Shown here piece after piece: positions 6,815 through 13,228 of a stretch of 15,363 nt of DNA. The notes under the pieces were generated by a model that saw only the letters and a list, made by a program, of their open reading frames with translations, did no database searches and was not told the origin of the DNA. Each line of letters opens with the position of its first letter. Within the stretch, counting starts at the first letter, position 1. The translations under genes and the position numbers were made by a program. The DNA is from Acetobacteraceae bacterium (GTDB lineage Bacteria > Pseudomonadota > Alphaproteobacteria > Acetobacterales > Acetobacteraceae), in assembly GCA_947478535.1 (NCBI GenBank), contig CANJXD010000083.1, positions 1-15,363 on the forward strand, read 5' to 3'.

Positions 6815-7515
6815 GGGCTCGACCGTGGGATGCCTTCCTGACGGAGGCTGACCGCGCGATCCTGGCCAAAGGCCGCTTTGGCCGGCGCATGGGGTTCGGC
6901 CAGCGCGCCGCCGTGCTGGTCATCGACGCGCAGCGCTACATGGTGGGCGCGGAGGGCGATGATGCGTCCTGGCCTTCGTCCTGCGGCGCCATCGGCCGGA
7001 CGGCGCTCGCGGCCGCCGCCGAGGTCGTGCGCGCCGCCCAGGCCGCCGGCGCGCCCTGCTTCTTCACCCGCTTCGAACTCGACCCCGAAGGCCGCGACAT
7101 CGGCATTTACGGCCGCAAGCGGGACCTGCTGTCCAGCCCGCATTGGTGCCTCGCTGGCACCAGGGGGGCGGAACTCGCCGAGGGGATGGACCCCGCGCCC
7201 CGGGACCTGGTCTTCGTCAAGAAGAAGCCCAGCGCCTTCCACGGCACGCCGCTGCTGGGCTACCTCATCGATCGCGGCATCGACACGGTGATCGTCACCG
7301 GCGGCGCCACCAGCAATTGCGTGCAGGCCACGGTCTTCGACGCCGCCTCCCACAACCTCCGCGCCATCGTGCCGGAGGAAGCGGTCTTCGATCGCATCCC
7401 GGTCAGCCACGCCATCGCGCTGTTCGACATGGACCGGCAATTCGCCGATGTCCTGCCGATGGCGGAGGTTCTCTCCTGGCTCGCCACGTTGCGAGACGGG
7501 TGCGCGCCGGCGTGA
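6811..7515 (+). CDS. Isochorismatase-fold cysteine amidohydrolase (N-carbamoylsarcosine/maleamate amidase type)
   Basis: Cysteine hydrolase that releases ammonia, sometimes with CO2, from a carbamoyl or half-amide substrate through a Cys-thioester. It has 234 residues. The Asp-Lys-Cys triad is present: Asp39 in VLVIDAQ, a lysine in the KKK run at 137-139 just before PSAFHGT, and Cys170 in GGATSNCVQAT. The last block, with its cis-peptide-type GGATSNC, matches N-carbamoylsarcosine amidohydrolase and NicF maleamate amidohydrolase more than true isochorismatase. The ATG overlaps the stop of the PuuE-like gene (ATGA) and its stop overlaps the GntR start (GTGA), so it is tightly coupled. Position right after a ring-opening amidohydrolase suggests it hydrolyses the half-amide or carbamoyl product. 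The division of labour with the amidase at 2040 is unknown: one may act on the amide and the other on a carbamate or second amide. Confidence 0.9.
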   Translation: MRARPWDAFLTEADRAILAKGRFGRRMGFGQRAAVLVIDAQRYMVGAEGDDASWPSSCGAIGRTALAAAAEVVRAAQAAGAPCFFTRFELDPEGRDIGIYGRKRDLLSSPHWCLAGTRGAELAEGMDPAPRDLVFVKKKPSAFHGTPLLGYLIDRGIDTVIVTGGATSNCVQATVFDAASHNLRAIVPEEAVFDRIPVSHAIALFDMDRQFADVLPMAEVLSWLATLRDGCAPA

Positions 7516-8261
7516 CGAAGCGCCTGCCCGGCCTCGCCGCCCCGCGCTACGCCGTCTTGGCCGAAGCGCTGGCGGCGGAGATCGCCGCCGGCCGGCACGC
7601 GGTTGGCGACAACCTTCCCACCGAGTCCATGCTCGCCACCGCCCATGGCGTCAGCCGCGCCACGGTGCGCGAAGCCCTGCGGCGCCTGCGCGAACAGGGG
7701 CTGGTGGAACCCGTGCACGGCGTCGGCACCCGCGTCATCGGCCGCCGCCCGAAGCCGAACTATGAGATGGCGGTCCGATCCCTCGCGGACCTCATGGGCT
7801 ATGGCGGGCCGACCAATCTGCACATCGCGCAGCGGGACCGCATCACGGTCGAGGGCCCGCTCGCCGGCCTGCTCGGCGATGCCGCGGGGCAGGAGATGCT
7901 GCGGCTTTCCGGCGTGCGCCACGCCACGGGTGGCACGGCCGCCCCCCTCGCGGTGGTGGAGATGTTCATCCCCATCGCCTTCGCCGCCGCCGCCGCCCGG
8001 CCGGAAGTGGGCCGCACGCCGATCTATCGCCTGATCGAGCGCCAGTGGCGCATCCCGGTGACGGATATGCGCCAGGACATCGCCGCCATCGCCCTGCCCC
8101 GCGCCGCCGCCCAGGCGCTCGGCCTGCGCGCCGGCACGCCGGGGCTTCGCATCATCCGCCATTTCTATGGGCCGCAGGGGCTGCTGCTGGAAGCCACGGT
8201 CAACCTGCACGCCGCCGCCCCCCGATTCGCCTACGCCATCCGCCTTTCCGCGCCGGAATAG
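7512..8261 (+). CDS. GntR-family (HutC/UTRA) transcriptional regulator (GTG start)
   Basis: DNA-binding repressor of the GntR superfamily. From the GTG at 7512-7514 it has 249 residues. An N-terminal winged helix at about 10-78 carries the signature LPTESMLATAHGVSRATVREALRRL and the wing EPVHGVGTRV. A UTRA-type ligand-binding domain follows at about 90-245, which makes it HutC-subfamily rather than FadR/FCD. The GTG overlaps the stop of the cysteine hydrolase (GTGA). The frame is open further upstream but without homology. Last gene of the rightward operon, it most likely represses both divergent operons through the palindrome at 5801-5814 and is relieved by the substrate or a pathway intermediate (inference from position and operator symmetry). 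Confidence 0.9.
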   Translation: MTKRLPGLAAPRYAVLAEALAAEIAAGRHAVGDNLPTESMLATAHGVSRATVREALRRLREQGLVEPVHGVGTRVIGRRPKPNYEMAVRSLADLMGYGGPTNLHIAQRDRITVEGPLAGLLGDAAGQEMLRLSGVRHATGGTAAPLAVVEMFIPIAFAAAAARPEVGRTPIYRLIERQWRIPVTDMRQDIAAIALPRAAAQALGLRAGTPGLRIIRHFYGPQGLLLEATVNLHAAAPRFAYAIRLSAPE

Positions 8262-8268
8262 GGCATGC

Positions 8269-8304
8269 TGGACGTTACGGCCCCAGACCGCATAATGCTT
8301 GCGG
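8269..8304 (+). promoter_or_regulatory. Candidate oxyR promoter with overlapping inverted repeat
   Basis: TGGACG (8269-8274) and CATAAT (8291-8296) are separated by 16 bases, and the -10 element matches TATAAT at five of six positions. An inverted repeat, CCGCA-N7-TGCGG (8288-8304), covers the -10 and is placed to bind a LysR-type autorepressor. The E. coli-style ATAG/CTAT OxyR spacing is not evident, so the repeat is only a candidate site. Confidence 0.4.
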
Positions 8305-8321
8305 CACGTCGCGCCGTCGCG

Positions 8322-8351
8322 CCCAAGTTGGACACACCCAGGTTGGAAACA
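8322..8351 (+). repeat. 15-bp tandem direct repeat in the oxyR leader
   Basis: CCCAAGTTGGACACA (8322-8336) is followed directly by CCCAGGTTGGAAACA (8337-8351), 13 of 15 positions identical. The second copy ends two bases before the oxyR ATG and supplies the only, weak, GGA-type ribosome-binding site. It may be a recent small duplication or a regulatory direct repeat. Confidence 0.65.
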
Positions 8352-8353
8352 TC

Positions 8354-9292
8354 ATGACCCTCGCTGGCCTCTCGCTGCGGGACCTTGAATACCTGCTCGC
8401 CGTCGCGGAGCATCTGAGCTTCGGCCGCGCCGCCCAGGCCTGTGCCGTCAGCCAGCCCACGCTGTCCGCCCAGATCCGCAAGATCGAGGAATTGCTCCAG
8501 GTCGAGATCTTCGAACGCGCTCCGCGTGGCGTGCTGGTCACGGCGCGCGGCGCCGAACTCGTCGCCCAGGCACGGCTGGTGGTGGCGGAGGCGCGGCGGC
8601 TGTTCGAGGTCGCGGCCGCCGGCGCCGCACCGCTGGAAGGCACCTTCCGGCTCGGCGTGATTTCCACCCTCGGCCCCTACCTCGTCCCCTTCCTGCTGAA
8701 GCCGCTGCGCGCGCGCTTCCCGCAGCTTCGCCTGCTGCTCTCCGAAGGCTTCACCCGCCACCTCGCCCGCCAGGTTGAGGAAGGGGAGCTCGATGCCATC
8801 CTCGCCGCTTCCCCCCTGCCCGGCCCGGAGCTGACGGAGTTGAAACTGTTCCGGGAGGAGTTCGTCCTCGCCGTGCCACGGGACCACCCCCTCGCCCGGG
8901 TGGAAGCGGTGCGGCGGGAGGATGTGCCGGTGCAGGACCTGATCCTGATGAGCGAAGGCCATTGCCTGCGCGAGCACGCCCTCGCCTTGTGCCCCGAGCG
9001 GCTGCAAGTGGAACGCCCCGAACTCCAGGCCGCGAGCCTGGAGACGCTGCGCCAGATGGTGGCGGCCGGCGTCGGCGTCTCGCTGCTGCCGCAACTCGCG
9101 GTGCAGGTCGGCGCGCTGCTCGATGACATGGTCGCCTATCGCCGCATCGGCGATGGCAGCCTCTCCCGCGATGTCGCGCTGTTCCACCGCCCCGGCTTCA
9201 GCCGCATCCGCGATGTCCGCCTGCTGCGCCAGGCGGTGCGGGAGATTCTGGCGGAGCAGAGCGCGGTGAAGGTCGCGGCGACGCTCGCCTGA
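8354..9292 (+). CDS. oxyR: OxyR, peroxide-sensing LysR-type regulator
   Basis: LysR-type activator that senses hydrogen peroxide through a disulfide and switches on catalase and peroxiredoxin genes. It has 312 residues. The winged helix at about 5-65 begins LSLRDLEYLLAVAEHLSFGRAA, with VSQPTLSAQIRKIE as the recognition helix. The effector domain carries GHCLREHALALC, with Cys204 and Cys213 nine residues apart, matching the Cys199/Cys208 pair of E. coli OxyR (GHCLRDQAMGFC). That pair separates OxyR from other LysR proteins such as CbbR or BenM. The ATG at 8354 is chosen because homology starts a few residues later. No katG, ahpC or other target lies next to it in the window, so its regulon is elsewhere. 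It is separated from the GntR gene by 92 bases with its own likely promoter, and converges on the ABC receptor gene. Confidence 0.92.
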   Translation: MTLAGLSLRDLEYLLAVAEHLSFGRAAQACAVSQPTLSAQIRKIEELLQVEIFERAPRGVLVTARGAELVAQARLVVAEARRLFEVAAAGAAPLEGTFRLGVISTLGPYLVPFLLKPLRARFPQLRLLLSEGFTRHLARQVEEGELDAILAASPLPGPELTELKLFREEFVLAVPRDHPLARVEAVRREDVPVQDLILMSEGHCLREHALALCPERLQVERPELQAASLETLRQMVAAGVGVSLLPQLAVQVGALLDDMVAYRRIGDGSLSRDVALFHRPGFSRIRDVRLLRQAVREILAEQSAVKVAATLA

Positions 9293-9320
9293 AGCGCCGC
9301 CCGCGCCGCCGTTGCTGCCG
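9293..9320. other. Convergent gap oxyR / ABC receptor
   Basis: 28 bases between two convergent genes. It is GC-rich, and no stem-loop with a T-tract is visible in either direction. Any terminator would have to be rho-dependent or lie inside the genes. Confidence 0.3.
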
Positions 9321-10898
9321 CTACCCCCGCCGGACGTTCCAGAACACGTTCACGGACCCATGCAGCGCACCCTTGATGTCGGTGCGGATCGCGCTGTCCG
9401 TGAAGTTCTGGCCGAGCGGGATGGTCGGCACCGTTTCCAACGCCCGGCGCTGCGCCGCGAGGAACAGCGCATCGGCTTCCGCCGGCGTGCCGGCGCTCAG
9501 CCAGCGCTGCACCAACTCCTCCGTCGCCGGGTCGTTGAACCAGCCCCACCAGCCGGTATCGCCAAGCCCGCGCGTGGTGGCGTTGGTGGCGGGATTGTCG
9601 ACCGAGATCGCCGGCCAGTTCGTGCAGGCGATGCTCCAGCCGCCGCGCTCCACCGGGTTCTTCGACACCCGCCGCTGCACCACCGTGCCCCAGTCCAGAT
9701 CCTGCAGATCGACATTCATGCCGATGCGCCGCAGCAGGTCCGCCACCAGCACGCCATGCGCGTTGATGGCGGGGATATCCGTCGGGTTGAGGATGACCAC
9801 CCTCTCCCCCTTGTAGCCGGAAGCGAGAACCGCCTGCCGCGCCGCCGCGACATCGAGCGAGCCCATGATGGACCGGCCCATTTCCTCCACCCCCGGCATC
9901 CCACAGGGGAACATCGCGCGGCACACGCCGCCATCGGCCGGCCGCGCCGTGATCGCCTGGATGAACGGCGTCTGGTCGATCGCCCGCAGCAGCACCTGGC
10001 GCAGCGCCACATTGTCGAAAGGCGGGATGGCATGGTTGAAGCGCAGCATGGAGACGACGCCGTAGAGGTCACCCCGGAACAGATCCACCTGCCGATGCGC
10101 ATCCAGCGAGGCGGCGAGGTCCGGCAGCACCGTGCCGATCCAATCCACCTCCCCCGCCTGGATCGCCGCCGCCGCCGTCGCGGGGTCTGGCATCACCTGC
10201 CATTCGAGGCGGTCGAAATTCACCACCTTGCCGCCCGAGGTCCAGGCCGGCGCCTCGCTGCGCGGCACATAGCCCGCGAACTTCTCATAGACGATCCTGG
10301 CGCCGGAGACGTATTCGCCCTGCACGAAGCGGAAGGGGCCGGAGCCCACCATCTCCGTGATCGGCGTCGTCGGGCTCGTCCGGGCCAGGTGTTCCGGCAT
10401 GATCATCGCCGGGGAGGAATGCGGCTTGCCGATGGCGTGCAGCAGCCGGCCGAAGGGGCGCTTCAGCGTGATGACGATGGTCTTGTCGTCCTTGAAGCCG
10501 AAGCGTTCCGTCGCCGCGCCTAGCGCCTGGCCGAAACTGTCGCGCTTCGACCAGCGGTTCAGGCTCTCGGCGCAATCGCGCGCCCGCACCGGCTCTCCAT
10601 CATGGAAGCGCAGCCCGTCCCGCAGCGTGATCTCCCAGGTCAGCCCATCCGCCGAAACCGTGTGCCCCGCCGCCATCTGCGGCACCGGGTTCATGGAGGC
10701 GTCCATGCCATACAACGTGTCGAACACGCAGTAGCCATGGGTGATGGACACCGCCGCGGGCGTGAACACCGGGTCCAGCACCGTCAGGTTCGAGCTCGGC
10801 ACATAGCGCAGCGTCTGGGCCCTGCGCTGCCCCGCGGCCGGCGCGGACAGCATCGGGGCCGCGGCAGCCGTGGCGAGAAGGGTTCGGCGCTTCATCAT
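9321..10898 (-). CDS. Family 5 (DppA/OppA-type) ABC substrate-binding protein, operon 2
   Basis: Periplasmic receptor of the peptide/nickel/opine ABC transporter family. It has 525 residues from the first ATG of a double ATG at 10893-10898. The first is preferred because an AGGGA lies 8 bases upstream, against 11 for the second. The N-terminus MMKRRTLLATAAAAP is a Tat-like signal sequence with cleavage likely in the region 19-28. Family-5 features follow: LDPVFTPAA near 41-49, DTLYGMD, MAAGHTVSADGLTWEITLRDGLRFHDGEPV in the usual place, GSGPFRF and the late DNPAT....GWWGWFND segment. It begins 25 bases after the M81 gene and ends operon 2, with a convergent oxyR behind it. No DppBCDF-type permease or ATPase gene is present. 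The substrate may be an oligopeptide or similar amide, consistent with the neighbouring metallohydrolase (inference). Confidence 0.93.
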   Translation of the reverse strand: MMKRRTLLATAAAAPMLSAPAAGQRRAQTLRYVPSSNLTVLDPVFTPAAVSITHGYCVFDTLYGMDASMNPVPQMAAGHTVSADGLTWEITLRDGLRFHDGEPVRARDCAESLNRWSKRDSFGQALGAATERFGFKDDKTIVITLKRPFGRLLHAIGKPHSSPAMIMPEHLARTSPTTPITEMVGSGPFRFVQGEYVSGARIVYEKFAGYVPRSEAPAWTSGGKVVNFDRLEWQVMPDPATAAAAIQAGEVDWIGTVLPDLAASLDAHRQVDLFRGDLYGVVSMLRFNHAIPPFDNVALRQVLLRAIDQTPFIQAITARPADGGVCRAMFPCGMPGVEEMGRSIMGSLDVAAARQAVLASGYKGERVVILNPTDIPAINAHGVLVADLLRRIGMNVDLQDLDWGTVVQRRVSKNPVERGGWSIACTNWPAISVDNPATNATTRGLGDTGWWGWFNDPATEELVQRWLSAGTPAEADALFLAAQRRALETVPTIPLGQNFTDSAIRTDIKGALHGSVNVFWNVRRG

Positions 10899-10923
10899 CG
10901 CGTGTTTCCCTGATGGTGAAAAA

Positions 10924-12408
10924 TCAGACCAGTCGTTCAGGCACCGCCATGTCATCGGCGGGCCAATAGGGTCGGCGCCGGTTCCGCCACGCGACATCCT
11001 GCAGCCGCAGCGGCGTGCCGCCCGGCCCATGCAGGGCGATGAAGCTCACCCCGGGGCCGAGAAGCTTGCGGTAGTTCATCAGGTTCTTGAAGGACACCAG
11101 CTTGCAGCCCGCGATCGCGATCCCGCAGGCGGCGTAGTGTTCATCCAGGTGTTCATAGACCGCGTGGCTCGTCACCAGCAGCCGCAGCCCGCCCACCCGC
11201 AGCACCGCCGAGGCGCCAAGCCGCCCCGTGGCGCCGGATACCGGCCCGCCGCGATAGGTGAACAGCCCGTCGCACAGCCGTTCCACCCGCGCCCGCAACG
11301 CCACCGGCGTGAACCAGCGCCGGTCCTGCCAGGCGCCGATGGCGAAATCGCCCTCCGCCCCCTCCCCGAGTGCGATGGCCTGCGCCACCGCCGCCGGATC
11401 GACCAGGGCGAGCGCCGCATCCACCGCCGGTGCTTCCGCCAGGATCGCCGCCAGCAGTGCCGGGGAATCACCGGAAGCCCCGCCGCCGATCGCATCCGGC
11501 GCATCCACCAGCAGCACCTGGCCCTCGCGCGCCAGCGCCGCCCGCACGGCCTCCACCGGCGTCAGCGCCGGCAATTCGAAATCCCGCCGCCGCGCCCACA
11601 TCGCATCCAGGATGTCCTGCGCCACCGCCTCCGCCCCCACCGGGTCCGCATCGGTGACGGCAACCCCCGTGATGCCGACATCGGCCATGTCGAGCCAGGG
11701 CTGCACCGGGAAGTAGCTGACCGAGAGCGCGCGGCCCGCAGCCTCCATCGCCCGCGCCTCAGCGGCCACCTCGGCCATCGGCGCGCCGTCCAGGGTCGCG
11801 CCGCCGAGGACGGGCACGATGGCGTTGTATTTGCGGATGCGCGTCACCGGGCGGATCTCCCCCCGCATGGCGCGCACCAGCAGCCCCGCCGCACAGGCCC
11901 CGGTGCGATAGGCATCGACATGCGGATAGGTCTCATACCCCACGATGATATCCGCCGCCGCCGCCATGCGGGGCGTGACATGGGCATGCAGGTCGAGGCT
12001 GATGGCGATGGGGATGCCTGGCCCGATCCGCGCCCGCAGCGCGGCCAGCACGGCGCCTTCAGGGTCCTTTTCCTCGGCGCAGATCATCGCCCCGTGCATC
12101 GCGATGTAGACGCCATCGAGCGGCAGCGCGGCGGCGATGCCCTCCACGATGCGCGCGCGCGCCTCCTCGAAGAAAGCGTCCTCCACATGGCCGCCGGCGC
12201 CACCCTTGGCGGTGAAGATCGGCACCAGTTCGGCCCCGGCATCGCGCAGCGCATGGATGCCGCCCGTGACCGCCAGGTCCTTGCCCTCCATGGCTGCGAG
12301 GATGGCGGCACCTTCGAAGATCCCGATGCGCGCGAAATCCGCCCGCCGCTCCACGCGCAGCGACAGGCTGTTGCCTTCGTACTCGAAGCTCGCGATGGCG
12401 ACGCGCAT
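10924..12408 (-). CDS. M81-family (MlrC-like) metallohydrolase
   Basis: Zinc hydrolase of peptidase family M81, named after microcystinase MlrC, which cleaves linearised microcystin. Most homologues have unknown substrates. It has 494 residues from the ATG at 12406-12408. The frame is open 26 residues further but those lack homology. The expected ligands and catalytic residues are Glu11 (EYEGN), His105 (MHGAM), Asp139 and His141 (SLDLHAH) and His163 (YPHVD). Their spacing matches the set I recall for MlrC (Glu56, His150, Asp184, His186, His208) exactly, so the site looks intact. The C-terminal half is the usual MlrC_C region. No signal peptide is seen, so it acts in the cytoplasm on an imported compound. 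It sits 23 bases after the class II aldolase gene and 25 before an ABC receptor, inside an uptake operon. Microcystin itself is not implied: mlrA, mlrB and mlrD are absent. Confidence 0.9.
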   Translation of the reverse strand: MRVAIASFEYEGNSLSLRVERRADFARIGIFEGAAILAAMEGKDLAVTGGIHALRDAGAELVPIFTAKGGAGGHVEDAFFEEARARIVEGIAAALPLDGVYIAMHGAMICAEEKDPEGAVLAALRARIGPGIPIAISLDLHAHVTPRMAAAADIIVGYETYPHVDAYRTGACAAGLLVRAMRGEIRPVTRIRKYNAIVPVLGGATLDGAPMAEVAAEARAMEAAGRALSVSYFPVQPWLDMADVGITGVAVTDADPVGAEAVAQDILDAMWARRRDFELPALTPVEAVRAALAREGQVLLVDAPDAIGGGASGDSPALLAAILAEAPAVDAALALVDPAAVAQAIALGEGAEGDFAIGAWQDRRWFTPVALRARVERLCDGLFTYRGGPVSGATGRLGASAVLRVGGLRLLVTSHAVYEHLDEHYAACGIAIAGCKLVSFKNLMNYRKLLGPGVSFIALHGPGGTPLRLQDVAWRNRRRPYWPADDMAVPERLV

Positions 12409-12431
12409 GGTGGTCTGCCTGCGTCGGCTGC

Positions 12432-13214
12432 CTATTGCCGCCAGGAAGAATCGGCGATGTCGAGCTTGCGCAGCAGGCCCGGCCATTCCAGCGGGCCATA
12501 GCGGCGTGAGACCTCCGGGTCATACATCGCGCAGGATTTGGCGATGACCTCCGGCGACGGCATGTCGAGTTCCGTGTTGCAGGCCATGGCGGCGAGCTGC
12601 GCCTGGCAGGCGCGTTCCATCCCCCACATCGCGATGAAGGCTTCCGCCACGCTTTCGCCGAGAGTCAGCAGCCCGTGGTTCTTCAGGATGCAGTAGTTCA
12701 GCGGACCGATGCTTTTCTGCAGCAATTCACGCTCCGAGGGATCGCGCTCCGGCCCGCGGAATTCGTGATAGGCGATGCGCCCATAAAACCGCGTCGCCGT
12801 CTGCGTCAGCGGCAGCAGCCCGCATTTCAGGGCGGAGACGGCCATGCCCGCGATGGTATGCGTGTGCATCGCCGCCATCGCATCCGGCCGCGCGCGATAC
12901 AGCGCGGAATGGATGGTGAAGCCCGCCTTGTGCAGCCCATAGGGCAGGTCCGGCTTGTAGATCACATCGCCATCGACACTGACCTTCAGCAGCGAGGACG
13001 CCGTGATCTCCCCGAACAGCATGCCGTTCGGGTTGATGAGGAAATGCCCCTGCTCCCCCGGCACGCGGGCGGAGATGTGGGTGTAGATCATGTCGGACAT
13101 GCCGTAGCCGTCACACAGGCGATAGGCGGCGGCGAGGTCGAGCCGCGCCTGCCATTCGGCGGCGCTGACGGAAGCCTGAAGGGGGGCGATCTCCAATCGG
13201 CCGATCTGGGTCAT
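12432..13214 (-). CDS. Class II aldolase/adducin-family protein
   Basis: Member of the zinc-dependent class II aldolase fold (L-fuculose-phosphate aldolase, ribulose-5-phosphate epimerase and many adducin-head proteins). It has 260 residues from the ATG at 13212-13214, chosen over an upstream in-frame GTG at 13241 because AAGGAG stands 8 bases before it. The metal histidines are His117, His119 (MHTHT) and His180 (KNHGLL). The Glu used as acid/base by fuculose-phosphate aldolase is not seen four residues before His102, where there is a Gly (KAGFTIH), as in many adducin-like members. Retro-aldol activity is therefore not assured, and decarboxylase, epimerase or other chemistry is possible. Second gene of operon 2, 13 bases after the Bug gene. 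The substrate is unknown. Confidence 0.9.
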   Translation of the reverse strand: MTQIGRLEIAPLQASVSAAEWQARLDLAAAYRLCDGYGMSDMIYTHISARVPGEQGHFLINPNGMLFGEITASSLLKVSVDGDVIYKPDLPYGLHKAGFTIHSALYRARPDAMAAMHTHTIAGMAVSALKCGLLPLTQTATRFYGRIAYHEFRGPERDPSERELLQKSIGPLNYCILKNHGLLTLGESVAEAFIAMWGMERACQAQLAAMACNTELDMPSPEVIAKSCAMYDPEVSRRYGPLEWPGLLRKLDIADSSWRQ

Positions 13215-13222
13215 GCGCAATA

Positions 13223-13228
13223 CTCCTT
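13223..13228 (-). promoter_or_regulatory. Ribosome-binding site deciding the class II aldolase start
   Basis: AAGGAG on the minus strand, 8 bases before the ATG at 13214. It begins on the last base of the upstream Bug stop codon, so the two genes are closely coupled. It rules against the upstream GTG, which would lie inside the Bug gene. Confidence 0.7.

Noticed and set aside
7143..7511. Upstream extension of the GntR frame overlapping the cysteine hydrolase
   Set aside because: Low-complexity His/Arg/Gly-rich translation. The winged-helix domain begins right after the GTG at 7512.
7260..8210. 316-residue minus-strand frame antisense to the GntR gene
   Set aside because: No recognisable domain. 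The plus-strand frame has complete winged-helix and UTRA features.
10870..12501. 543-residue plus-strand frame antisense to the M81 gene
   Set aside because: Arg/His/Gln-rich shadow translation. The opposite strand has all M81 ligand motifs.
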